A stretch of DNA of 33,707 nt from an uncultured Lachnospira sp. (lineage in GTDB: Bacteria > Bacillota > Clostridia > Lachnospirales > Lachnospiraceae). The stretch covers positions 1 to 33,707 of the forward strand of contig CANRBP010000004.1 of NCBI GenBank assembly GCA_947628875.1, given 5' to 3'. Below are positions 6,745-14,714 of the stretch, piece by piece. How positions within the stretch are numbered: the first letter of the stretch is position 1; each line of letters starts with the position of its first letter. Made by a program: the position numbers and the translations under genes. The notes beneath the pieces were generated by a model. That model worked only from the letters and a program-made list of their open reading frames with translations. It had not been told where the DNA came from and did no database searches.

Positions 6745-7116
6745 ATGAATATTAACGAATCAGCTGAAAATTATCTCGAGACAATCCTTATTTTAAGTCG
6801 CCAGCTCCCTGTTGTCCGGTCGGTTGATATATGCAACGAGCTTGGATTTAAAAAGTCAAGCGTCAGCGTTGCTATGAAAAATTTGAGAGAAAAAGGCTAT
6901 ATACTTGTATCAGGCTCAGGTTTTATCACATTGACGCAGTCAGGACGAGCAATAGCGGATATGATTTATGAGCGGCACCTGTTTTTGTCAGAGTGGCTGG
7001 CCGCGCTCGGCGTGCCGAATGAAACCGCCACAAAAGATGCCTGCAAGATCGAGCATGTCATCAGCAAAGAAAGTTTTAATGCTATTAAGGAATATGTCGC
7101 CAGGCATAAAGACTGA
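6745..7116 (+). CDS. DtxR/IdeR-family metal-dependent repressor (short form)
   Basis: A 123-residue DNA-binding repressor with an N-terminal winged helix (residues about 5-65) and the metal-binding dimerisation helices, without the C-terminal SH3 domain, like MntR in layout. Metal ligand positions visible: His78 (YERHLFLSE), Cys100, Glu103 and His104 (DACKIEHVIS). Cys at position 100 is the DtxR choice (Cys102), where MntR has Glu99. The first-helix ligand position (DtxR Met10, MntR Asp8) is Asn9. I therefore infer an iron-responsive regulator, and its location divergent from feo supports that. ATG at 6745 follows GAGGAA; the upstream ATG at 6733 and TTG at 6709 are unlikely. A weak promoter (TTGATA 6549-6554, TAAACT 6572-6577) may drive it. 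No clear feature was seen in the remaining leader. Confidence 0.9.
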   Translation: MNINESAENYLETILILSRQLPVVRSVDICNELGFKKSSVSVAMKNLREKGYILVSGSGFITLTQSGRAIADMIYERHLFLSEWLAALGVPNETATKDACKIEHVISKESFNAIKEYVARHKD

Positions 7117-7129
7117 AAAAATACGGCGC

Positions 7130-7229
7130 AGCAAAAAACAAGGCTGCCGCATTAAGATTATAAATACAGAATGATTATTCTGCTGTGCTGATTTATGCAG
7201 CAGCCTGTATATATTCTTTAATGCGGCAG
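7130..7229 (-). terminator. Structured terminator between convergent genes
   Basis: Perfect 12-bp arms CTGCCGCATTAA (7144-7155) and TTAATGCGGCAG (7218-7229) extend inward by further pairing (AATACAG with CTGTAT). Two small hairpins sit at the tip. On the minus strand the stem is followed by CCTTGTTTTTTG, so it should terminate the transglutaminase-like gene; on the plus strand only a weak T-run follows. Confidence 0.65.
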
Positions 7230-7262
7230 TCTCTATTTTTATGCCTGTCCTTTATTCTTGTT

Positions 7263-10200
7263 TTAATTTAAATTCTGCTTTCTGCGTCCCTTTATAAATA
7301 TTCCGGCCAGTCCCGTGCCGCTTGCGCATATTGCGGCAAGCCATAGCGCAATATTATTGCCATCGCCTGTCATCGGGCCTGGTTCCCTGAGAACGCTTCC
7401 GCATACAGTACATATGCCGTCTTTATACTGGTGGCCTGCGGCCTCTGCCTGACTGACAGTATAGGAATATCCGCAGCGGCTGCAGGTATATGTGGCATAT
7501 CCGGCTTCCGTGCATGTTGGAGGCGTTACGGACTCCTGATATTCATGATCAAGACGGCTGCCTGAAACCTTCCTTGTCTCAGTTGCTCCGCATTCTGTAC
7601 ATGTGCGTGTCTCCTCTGCATCTTCCGTACAGGTTGCAGGCTTTGTAACCTCATAATCCGTATAACTGTGTTCATGCTGCGGTGCCGCCGGCATATTTGA
7701 CATTACGGCAATCTCTCCGCGTTTTCTTTCTGCCTCAACAACTGACTCAGCGGCAAACTGAACGTCAACAATGGCGCTTGACGCCGTAAGGCTGGCAGCG
7801 TCAATTGCAATCTCCATACTGTGCTCATCTGTAATATTTAAATATTTTCCGCCAACGGAGACTGATTCAATCACATATCCGTCATCTGCCTGAACCGTTA
7901 ATGCTTTTTCTTCGCCCTCTGCCAATGTAAAGATAGTTTCCCCGCCGGCAATTTTGCCGCCTGTACTGTTTGTTACTATTACTGTCTTGGAATTCTGCAC
8001 GTTTCCGCTTCCATTATCCGCAATTGCAGCGACAGTAAACGGACTGAATGATTTACAGGTGATCACAAGGCCATACTGCGTGACCGCACAAGGGATTTCC
8101 TCTACATCAACTGTATTCCCTTCATTATCCTTTATAAAATGATACGCTTTAAAAACCACGCCGGCGTCATCAGGCCCATAACCTTCCGGGAATCCCAGCA
8201 TTACGCGCACGCCTTCCCCGGTCTGTACAACCTGCTTTTTACATACAGTCAGGCTTATATTGTATGTTGATGAGGAACGAATGTCAGTTCCCGGATTTTT
8301 ATCTTTTATCATATCCTCCTGCATCTGCTTCTGTGCCGGCGTGCTGTCGGTCACAACGAGCGCCATACGGTGCTTTAATTTTTCCGGAATAGGGTTGTTT
8401 TCACTGTCTGTCCAGCCGCTCATTGACAGGTCTGCATTTTCTATCAGAGTAGGCTTTGCATATACATTCCATTGGTATCCCTGCGAACGGTATGCACAGC
8501 AGGACGGCAGCGCGCTTGAATAATACACTGTCTCGATCGGCGCTTTTCCGCTTATCTTTCCGACCAGCCCCTGAACCTGCAGATTATAAAATGTTCCGTC
8601 ATCAATCCACATGGCGCTCGTCTGAAGGTCAAATGTAACCGTGCGCTTTCCATCCCACTTAAAGTTTTCCAGCTTTGAGTTGCTTAAGGCTGACTTATTT
8701 TCCGTATATTTTCCTTCCGTGTAGCAGTATGCATACATGGAAATACCCGGTTCCTGCCCGTCTGCTGCGATCAGATCATCATCATAAATTATTTCTACAT
8801 GATGGGTGACGCCCATTGTCAGCCGCCCTGTAGTTCCTGGCGTTGTTTTTTTCGGATAAGGCGGCGCCTTGTAAGTTCCTGTCGGATTATGCAGGAATTC
8901 TGTTGTTGCTGTCATCTTGAACGGATCACCCTGATAGTACAGATTATCCGGATTTGCCATATAATCCCCCGGAGCTCTGTCAGTGACTCCAAACTCCACA
9001 TATTCTACATGCGGCATATATAAACGCACATATTCAGGCGAATCCACAATGCCTGTCCCATCATATATTTCCGGCGTAATATACGCCCATTCGCTTGTTT
9101 CCCACTCGCCTGTATCTGCATCTATGTACTGGAATCTTGCCAGTATATAATAGCCTTTTTCAGCGGCAGCTGCATATCCCATTCCCTGGAAGCTTACATC
9201 ATATACGCCTGCAGGAATATCTTCGTATTCCCCATCTTTATTGTAGCGCACAGTCAGGCCATTTGTATAATGAGTCGTCTCCACGCCGAAATTTTCATAG
9301 GCAAGCTGCGGATATTCAAATTCATAATCTGCCTCTGACAAGATGCCGCTCGGCATATGCTGGTTGCCCATCAGAATCTGGCCCGCCAGCAGGTATTCTT
9401 TGTTTTCATGCCCGTCCAGTCCGTCCTGTCCGGCTTTACTGCTGACAGGATCGTCCATAGTTGCGTCTACGCCGTACCATTTGCCATCGATCTGCACATT
9501 GTTCCACATATGCAGCTCAACAACATTTTCCGAATGGCTGAAGCCGCCCTGTACCAGGATACACGGAATCCCAAGCCTGTCCAGTACTGATTTCAGTGCT
9601 CTCGCATAACCCTCGCAAACGCTTTCATGTTTTACAAGCGCGCCATATGATGTACGTATAAATCCGGCATTTTCCGGTTTGCATGCATCTTCCAGCCGAT
9701 ATGACGTATGGCTCGTAATGAACTCATGCACATATTCAACCTGCTTGGCATGCAGATTTTCTCCCTCGCCGGCCGTAATTGCCCCGGCCTCGCTGGCAAG
9801 CCGTGAAACCTCAGCCTCATACGCCGCAGCAGCTTCCTCTACCTCCTGCTGGCTTGCAAAACCTTCCGTATAATAATCGTCAGTTCTGCCAGCTCCAAGG
9901 TATACATGATAACGGCCATTCACGTCTGTCGTAACGCGGATCGACAATTTGGAAAAATCCACATAAAAAATATCCGGATAATCCATATAAAAAGCATCCC
10001 TGGCAGCGCCATACTCCGCAAGCAGATCGCCTGCGCCGCTCATGTACAATTCAACTTCTCCCTGCGTAAACAGAGGCTCCTCTCCGCCTGTCAGTTCAAA
10101 CGAACCGTTTCCGCTTTGGAATATCTTTTGCTCGTACATGCTGCACATTGCCGCATATATGTCGCGTTCGCCTTCTGTTTCTAACTGTTCGTAGAAATAT

Positions 10201-10337
10201 CGGCTTCCGTCAGCAAATTCAGCTGTATTTTGAGCTTCCGCCTGCACTTTAAATAAGCGCAGGCCCGGCGCCGCCACAATGGCAGATGCCATCATGCCTG
10301 CAATTAGCAGTCCTGCAATCCATTTTTTTGTTTTCAT
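7263..10337 (-). CDS. Secreted wall-anchored transglutaminase-domain protein
   Basis: A 1024-residue surface protein. Signal peptide at 1-35 (MKTKKWIAGLLIAGMMASA, likely cut after VQAEA). A transglutaminase/protease-like core has the triad Cys241 (HESVCEGYA), His276 (ELHMWNNV) and Asp291 (YGVDATMDDP). A long beta-rich middle follows, then a segment near residues 790-870 (DDGYVIESVSVGGKYL) resembling divergent InlB B-repeats. The C-terminus (888-980) has three Cys-doublet units of the type ATCTEDAEETRTCTECGA, common in Clostridial surface proteins. It ends with PMTGD (988-992), a hydrophobic helix and RRK, a sortase-type sorting signal that lacks the Leu of LPxTG. The catalytic role (peptide cross-linking or cleavage) is not decided by sequence. 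ATG 10337 follows AGGAGG. Confidence 0.85.
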   Translation of the reverse strand: MKTKKWIAGLLIAGMMASAIVAAPGLRLFKVQAEAQNTAEFADGSRYFYEQLETEGERDIYAAMCSMYEQKIFQSGNGSFELTGGEEPLFTQGEVELYMSGAGDLLAEYGAARDAFYMDYPDIFYVDFSKLSIRVTTDVNGRYHVYLGAGRTDDYYTEGFASQQEVEEAAAAYEAEVSRLASEAGAITAGEGENLHAKQVEYVHEFITSHTSYRLEDACKPENAGFIRTSYGALVKHESVCEGYARALKSVLDRLGIPCILVQGGFSHSENVVELHMWNNVQIDGKWYGVDATMDDPVSSKAGQDGLDGHENKEYLLAGQILMGNQHMPSGILSEADYEFEYPQLAYENFGVETTHYTNGLTVRYNKDGEYEDIPAGVYDVSFQGMGYAAAAEKGYYILARFQYIDADTGEWETSEWAYITPEIYDGTGIVDSPEYVRLYMPHVEYVEFGVTDRAPGDYMANPDNLYYQGDPFKMTATTEFLHNPTGTYKAPPYPKKTTPGTTGRLTMGVTHHVEIIYDDDLIAADGQEPGISMYAYCYTEGKYTENKSALSNSKLENFKWDGKRTVTFDLQTSAMWIDDGTFYNLQVQGLVGKISGKAPIETVYYSSALPSCCAYRSQGYQWNVYAKPTLIENADLSMSGWTDSENNPIPEKLKHRMALVVTDSTPAQKQMQEDMIKDKNPGTDIRSSSTYNISLTVCKKQVVQTGEGVRVMLGFPEGYGPDDAGVVFKAYHFIKDNEGNTVDVEEIPCAVTQYGLVITCKSFSPFTVAAIADNGSGNVQNSKTVIVTNSTGGKIAGGETIFTLAEGEEKALTVQADDGYVIESVSVGGKYLNITDEHSMEIAIDAASLTASSAIVDVQFAAESVVEAERKRGEIAVMSNMPAAPQHEHSYTDYEVTKPATCTEDAEETRTCTECGATETRKVSGSRLDHEYQESVTPPTCTEAGYATYTCSRCGYSYTVSQAEAAGHQYKDGICTVCGSVLREPGPMTGDGNNIALWLAAICASGTGLAGIFIKGRRKQNLN

Positions 10338-10382
10338 GGCTTTCCTCCTCATGTTATTTATCTGTTTCATTTTTATATTTTA

Positions 10383-10411
10383 AAATTAAATTTATTTCCC
10401 CTAAAAGTCAA
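10383..10411 (-). promoter_or_regulatory. Promoter for the transglutaminase-domain gene
   Basis: Minus strand TTGACT (10406-10411), 17-bp spacer, TAATTT (10383-10388), about 45 bp upstream of ATG 10337. Confidence 0.5.
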
Positions 10412-10482
10412 GCTTCCTGATGGATTTTCTGTGTTTTTTTGCATATCCGGCAAATGTCCGCCTGTATCGCAAAACCATGCCT

Positions 10483-11688
10483 TTACTCTGCATTGCCTGA
10501 ATCATATAAATCTTTTAGTTTTCTGAATGCGCCGAAAGAACGTTTGATCATATCCGTATCTACGCAATACGAAATGCGCACATATCCGGGGCAGCCGAAA
10601 TCAGTCGCCGGCACCAGCAGAAGATCCAGTTTCTTTGCCTGCTCGCAAAAAGCATCCGCATCGAGTTCCAGCGCCTGCACAAACATGTAAAAAGCGCCCT
10701 GCGGCTTAAAACATTTATATCCAAGCTCTGTCAATCCTTCATATAGCAAATCTCTGTTCTCTTTATATAAAAGTATATTTCCGGTCTGGCCCGTGCATCT
10801 TGCGATTACTTTCTGCATCATGCTCGGCGCGCATACATACCCCAAAGCCCGTCCTGCGCCACAAACAGCAGCATATATCTCGCGGCTTTCATCTGCTTCA
10901 GCCGGTACAAGCACATAACCAATGCGCTCGCCTGGAAGCGAAAGCGATTTGCTGTATGAATAACAAACTAATGTATTTTTATAATATTTCGTAACAAACG
11001 GCACTTCAACTCCGTCATAGACAATCTCTCGATAAGGTTCGTCTGTTATTATATAAACAGGCCTTCCAAATTCCTTTGATTTTTCCTCAAGGATTGATGC
11101 CAGTTTCTCAATTGTCTGTGCAGAATAAACCGCACCGGAAGGATTGTTCGGCGAATTGATGATCACGCCTCTTGTATGAGGCGTCAGCGTCTTCAGCAGT
11201 TCTTCAAAATTTATCTGAAATGACTGCGTGTCCGGACTGACTACTTTCAGGCTGGCGCCGGCCGCATTCACAAAAACCTTGTATTCCGGAAAATACGGCG
11301 CCAATGCTATAAATTCATCGTCTGCCGATGATGTTAGCGCCCGGAAGCATATGCATAACGCTGCGGCTGCGCCCACTGTCATATAAAAATCTTCCGCCTT
11401 AAATGATGTATCGTATGTCCGGTTTAAGTAACCGGCGATCGCCTGCCTTGTCTCCTGATCTCCCTGCGCCGATGTATAGCCGTGCAGCGAAAGAGAATCT
11501 AATTCCTCTGTCAGGCTGCGTATAACTTCATTTACGCATGAAGGCGCAGGCACAGTCGGATTCCCAAGGCTGAAATCATATACGTTCTCACTGCCAATAA
11601 CAGCCGCACGCTGTTTCCCATATTCAAATAACTCCCGTATAGTGGAGCGTTTGCTCCCTAATTCATGCATTTTTTCAGATACGATCAT
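10483..11688 (-). CDS. PLP-dependent aminotransferase (aspartate-type, class I/II)
   Basis: Transfers amino groups between an amino acid, probably aspartate, and 2-oxoglutarate; cytosolic, 401 residues. Fold-type I hallmarks are present: NPTVPAP and SLHGYTSAQGDQETRQAIAGY in the N-terminal part, SPNNPSG (179-185), the PLP-ring Asp216 with Tyr219 (ITDEPYR), and the Schiff-base Lys247 in CYSYSKSLSLPGERIGY with the phosphate-binding Arg nearby. The C-terminal substrate-carboxylate Arg is in GYVRISYC. Substrate specificity is a family-level inference. ATG 11688 follows GGAGG; in-frame sequence upstream to 11829 is AT-rich and unconserved. It is the last core gene before the replication/partition cassette, with its 5' end facing that cassette. 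Confidence 0.92.
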   Translation of the reverse strand: MIVSEKMHELGSKRSTIRELFEYGKQRAAVIGSENVYDFSLGNPTVPAPSCVNEVIRSLTEELDSLSLHGYTSAQGDQETRQAIAGYLNRTYDTSFKAEDFYMTVGAAAALCICFRALTSSADDEFIALAPYFPEYKVFVNAAGASLKVVSPDTQSFQINFEELLKTLTPHTRGVIINSPNNPSGAVYSAQTIEKLASILEEKSKEFGRPVYIITDEPYREIVYDGVEVPFVTKYYKNTLVCYSYSKSLSLPGERIGYVLVPAEADESREIYAAVCGAGRALGYVCAPSMMQKVIARCTGQTGNILLYKENRDLLYEGLTELGYKCFKPQGAFYMFVQALELDADAFCEQAKKLDLLLVPATDFGCPGYVRISYCVDTDMIKRSFGAFRKLKDLYDSGNAE

Positions 11689-11851
11689 TTTCGTCCTCCA
11701 TATTATAAAACATTTATAAAGCATAAAAGCTTTATCTATTATAAAACAATGGCGCCGTCTTGTACATATTTTTATACATTTCAGTTTTCTGTTTTTTATA
11801 ATATGCCAAATATATGTTCTTTTTTTCATGTTTTAGAATTAAGATTTTTTC

Positions 11852-12032
11852 TGAACTGAGTTCACTTTTGGCATAAAGATATTTTTGAACCCAGTTCACT
11901 TTTGGCATATAAAATTTTTTGAACTCAGTTCACTTTTATATAAAATTTTTCCAGATTAAATTTATTTTTTCTTTCATTGATTTTTTTGAACTCAGTTCAC
12001 TTTTTATATTAAAATTTTTTGAATCGGCATTA
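11852..12032. repeat. Periodic array of 13-bp palindromes upstream of parA
   Basis: Copies of TGAACTCAGTTCA or one- to two-base variants lie at 11852-11864, 11886-11898, 11920-11932 and 11987-11999. Centres are 34, 34 and 67 bp apart, so one 34-bp slot is empty. A half-site (TTTTTTGAATC) occupies the next slot at about 12020. Most copies share the oriented flanks TTTTT- and -CTTTT, so they are direct repeats of an oriented unit. A further inverted copy lies inside the parA 5' region (12163-12175). Candidate centromere (parS-like), iterons or autoregulatory operators. Confidence 0.85.
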
Positions 12033-12077
12033 TCATATATTTCTTAAAACATGAATATATTATAGTAATCCGTTATT

Positions 12078-12109
12078 AAAATTATGAAACTCTAAAATTC
12101 TGAAACTCA
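12078..12109. repeat. Two tandem 16-bp repeats before parA
   Basis: AAAATTATGAAACTCT is followed directly by AAAATTCTGAAACTCA, two mismatches apart. The TGAAACTCA core looks like a stretched half of the TGAACTCAG palindrome. The rest of 11689-12143 is AT-rich and holds no gene. Confidence 0.6.
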
Positions 12110-12143
12110 AAAAATTAAATAAACTTGATTTTAGGAGAATATC

Positions 12144-13034
12144 ATGTATAATAAATTTAAAGTGAACTCAGTTCAAAAAAAATCAAAACACAAAGGAAGG
12201 GCAATTATGTCACAAGTTATCAGCCTTATTAATGAAAAAGGGGGAGTTGGCAAATCTACATCAGCTATAACTATTGCGCAAATTTTGGCGATAGCACGAT
12301 ACAAGGTGCTTCTCATTGATCTTGACCCCCAAATGAACACAACAAAAATGTTCGGGCAAGATGGAGGCAATCCGGGCATCAACTACGAACATTTGTTTTG
12401 TGAAAAACAGCTCAGGCCTGATGCCGTGCTGGAATTTACATGTCCGACAGAATATGAAAATATTTCAATACTGTCTGCATCAAGGGAATTAAGCGCCATT
12501 GTCTATAAGATCTATGAACGCAGCAAGGAAGGGGCAGTGGAGCTGATTTTAAAATATAATTTAGGCCTGCTGAAAGAATTATATGACTATATAATTGTCG
12601 ATAACTCGCCGTTTAAATCGTACCTGACTACCTGTGCCATGTGCGCAAGCGACAAAGTGCTTACGCCTATCTGCGTTGATAATTTTTCCTACGATGGACT
12701 TATGTCGCTTATAGACATTATCGATGCGCTTAACGGAAAATACTCGCTGTCCATTGAATTTGCAGGCATTTTTATGACGCGCGTAGCCGGACGGACTACA
12801 TTATTCAGGCAGATGTTTGAAAGCTACGAAAATATGTTCGGTGATAAATTTCTTCCTGTATCCATTCGCAACTGTATCGCCGTCAGCGAGTCAAACACAA
12901 CATTTGAACCGCTTCTTACATATGACAAACGCTGCACTGCGGCACAGGATTACATTGAACTGGTCAATTACCTTAAACTGATGGATTCGCAGCATTTCAA
13001 CAGCCTTGAAAAATATATGAAAGGAGGAAAATAA
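12144..13034 (+). CDS. parA: ParA-family partition ATPase
   Basis: A 296-residue ATPase of the ParA/Soj/MinD type that positions DNA by an ATP-driven gradient on the nucleoid. It has the deviant Walker A INEKGGVGKSTSA (about 30-42), the A' motif LLIDLDPQMNTTKMFG and Walker B YIIVDNSPF. Two starts are possible. ATG 12144 has AGGAG at ideal spacing. ATG 12207 (MSQVISLINEKGGVGK) has GGAAGG and is where family homology begins. An inverted copy of the TGAACTCAGTTCA palindrome lies between the two starts (12163-12175), which hints at autoregulation. It overlaps parB by 1 nt. The sequence is of plasmid type rather than the chromosomal Soj found next to dnaA. Confidence 0.92.
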   Translation: MYNKFKVNSVQKKSKHKGRAIMSQVISLINEKGGVGKSTSAITIAQILAIARYKVLLIDLDPQMNTTKMFGQDGGNPGINYEHLFCEKQLRPDAVLEFTCPTEYENISILSASRELSAIVYKIYERSKEGAVELILKYNLGLLKELYDYIIVDNSPFKSYLTTCAMCASDKVLTPICVDNFSYDGLMSLIDIIDALNGKYSLSIEFAGIFMTRVAGRTTLFRQMFESYENMFGDKFLPVSIRNCIAVSESNTTFEPLLTYDKRCTAAQDYIELVNYLKLMDSQHFNSLEKYMKGGK

Positions 13035-14236
13035 TGGCTAAAAAAACTTTTAGCGCCGGCATGACAAAAACCGGCGTCCTTGATAACGCTGGAGGGGAGA
13101 AACTGAAAGAACTCCAGGCAAAGACACAATATAATTTCCAATATATCCCGAAAGACCGCATTATTTCCAATCCTAAAAATGAAAAATATACGCAGGACGG
13201 AATAGATTCTTTAATGGAAAGCATTATGGTCAATGGCCTGCGGCACAACCTGTCCGTGCTCTATGATGCCGACCAAGATGTATACAGGCTTGTCTCAGGC
13301 GAAAGGCGCTACCATGCTATCATGAAAATGCCTGAACAGGACTACAATACGCTTTTTCCTGCCGGAATCCCGTGTAAAGTCGAAAAGTCCGACATAAGCG
13401 AGATTGATGAAGAGATTATGCTTATTTCAGCAAACCATGATGTCCGTGAATCCTCCATGGAGGTAAAGCGCTGGGAAGTTTCACGCCTCAAGGAACTCTA
13501 CGAAGCCAAAAAACTGAAAGGCGAAATCAGGAATATAAATGCTGAAATCGCCAAACAGCTCAATATCTCTGAGCGGCAGGCAAGAAAATATACAACCGCA
13601 GAAAATTTAATCCCGGAATTGAGCGAGCTGCTGAATGAAAACGGCATTGATCTGAATCAGGCGGACAAATTCGGAAAGCTCGATGAAGATGCGCAGAAAA
13701 GCATACTTAACATTATAAAAAACAGCGGAAGTATCGACAATGCGGAATTCCAGTCCATAAAAAAGCTTTCCGAAGAGCGTGCAGCCGAGGCGAAGCAGTA
13801 CCGTCAGGCACTTGAAAACGCAAATGCCCAGATCGCCGAAAAAGAAAGCACCGTCCGTTTCCTTGAGAATAAAATAAACGAACTTGAAAAAACGCCAGCT
13901 GCCTCAAAAAGCCGTGAAGAGCTTGAAGCAGAGATACGCTATATAACGGAGGCAAAGGACAAGGCTGAAAAAGAGCGTGCAAAGCTGCAGACGAATATTG
14001 AAAAAATGAAGCAGCAGCAGCGTGAGAAGGAGGCTCGCCAGACGGAAGTGTCTGATGCGGAGCTGAAACGAATATCTCTTATTGCAAAAACCGAACTGGC
14101 GCTCACGGAACTTGAAAATAAATTTGATATCTTAAAGAATAACAAATCTGTCATACGCGCCGATCAGGATATTAAAATCCGGGTTGAGATATTAAAAAGA
14201 CGCTTTGAGGATCTTCTGGCTGATCTGTCTTCTTAA
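13034..14236 (+). CDS. parB: ParB-family centromere-binding protein with long coiled coil
   Basis: A 400-residue partner of ParA that should bind centromere sites and, by family precedent, CTP. The ParB/Srx-type N-terminal domain includes IPKDRIISNP, GIDSLMESIMVNGLRHNL and the GERRYHA box (89-95). It is followed by a helix-turn-helix (about 169-188, AEIAKQLNISERQARKYTT). Residues about 238-345 form a long Glu/Lys/Gln-rich coiled coil, then a C-terminal segment probably used for dimerisation. The start ATG overlaps the parA stop (ATAATGG) and follows AAAGGAGG, so the two are translationally coupled. The extended coiled coil is longer than in chromosomal Spo0J. Confidence 0.9.
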   Translation: MAKKTFSAGMTKTGVLDNAGGEKLKELQAKTQYNFQYIPKDRIISNPKNEKYTQDGIDSLMESIMVNGLRHNLSVLYDADQDVYRLVSGERRYHAIMKMPEQDYNTLFPAGIPCKVEKSDISEIDEEIMLISANHDVRESSMEVKRWEVSRLKELYEAKKLKGEIRNINAEIAKQLNISERQARKYTTAENLIPELSELLNENGIDLNQADKFGKLDEDAQKSILNIIKNSGSIDNAEFQSIKKLSEERAAEAKQYRQALENANAQIAEKESTVRFLENKINELEKTPAASKSREELEAEIRYITEAKDKAEKERAKLQTNIEKMKQQQREKEARQTEVSDAELKRISLIAKTELALTELENKFDILKNNKSVIRADQDIKIRVEILKRRFEDLLADLSS

Positions 14237-14714
14237 AATTTATTGAGGCATATCCGTTTGGCACATATAATATATAAAATGCAGAAATTTTAAAATATAT
14301 ATAATATTTTATAGTGCAGTATTATACAGTACAATATTAATAAAACAGATATTGGTAAAACAGGCCAGCTGTATTGCGCAGATACAGCTGGTTAAAGCCT
14401 GATACGGCGGTTGGCTTTTTGAAAAATCCGCGCCGGAAAGTGCCGGGTGCAGGCAGGATTTTTGGCGGAAGAAGTTTATTTTTTCCGCAGAACGGAAGTA
14501 AATTTTCCTTCAAAAGTCGTTTTTTTTACAAAAAATGTAGAAAACTTTCCATATGTGGAAAAATTTTATCTGATTTTGAATCGTATTTTTTCAAAGCTTT
14601 AATTTTATTTGTATATAATTCAAATTATAAGCATACAAAACGGATAAAAAATAATAATGGCGCGAAAAAACGGAAAAAAATAAGGAAAAAAGCGCACAAA
14701 AAGAAGGCCGCAGG
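14237..14714. other. Gene-free AT-rich stretch with hairpin, after parB
   Basis: No convincing gene. It holds a perfect 10-bp hairpin CCAGCTGTAT/ATACAGCTGG (14365-14391), an AAAAATCC...GGATTTTT inverted pair near 14424-14465 that might terminate parB, an AAAAATGTAGAAAA sequence (14532-14545) matching the inverted TCTACA iteron motif of the region at 16 kb, and TGTGGAAAA (14554-14562), one base from a DnaA box in reverse. The last 100 bp is A-rich. Confidence 0.45.
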
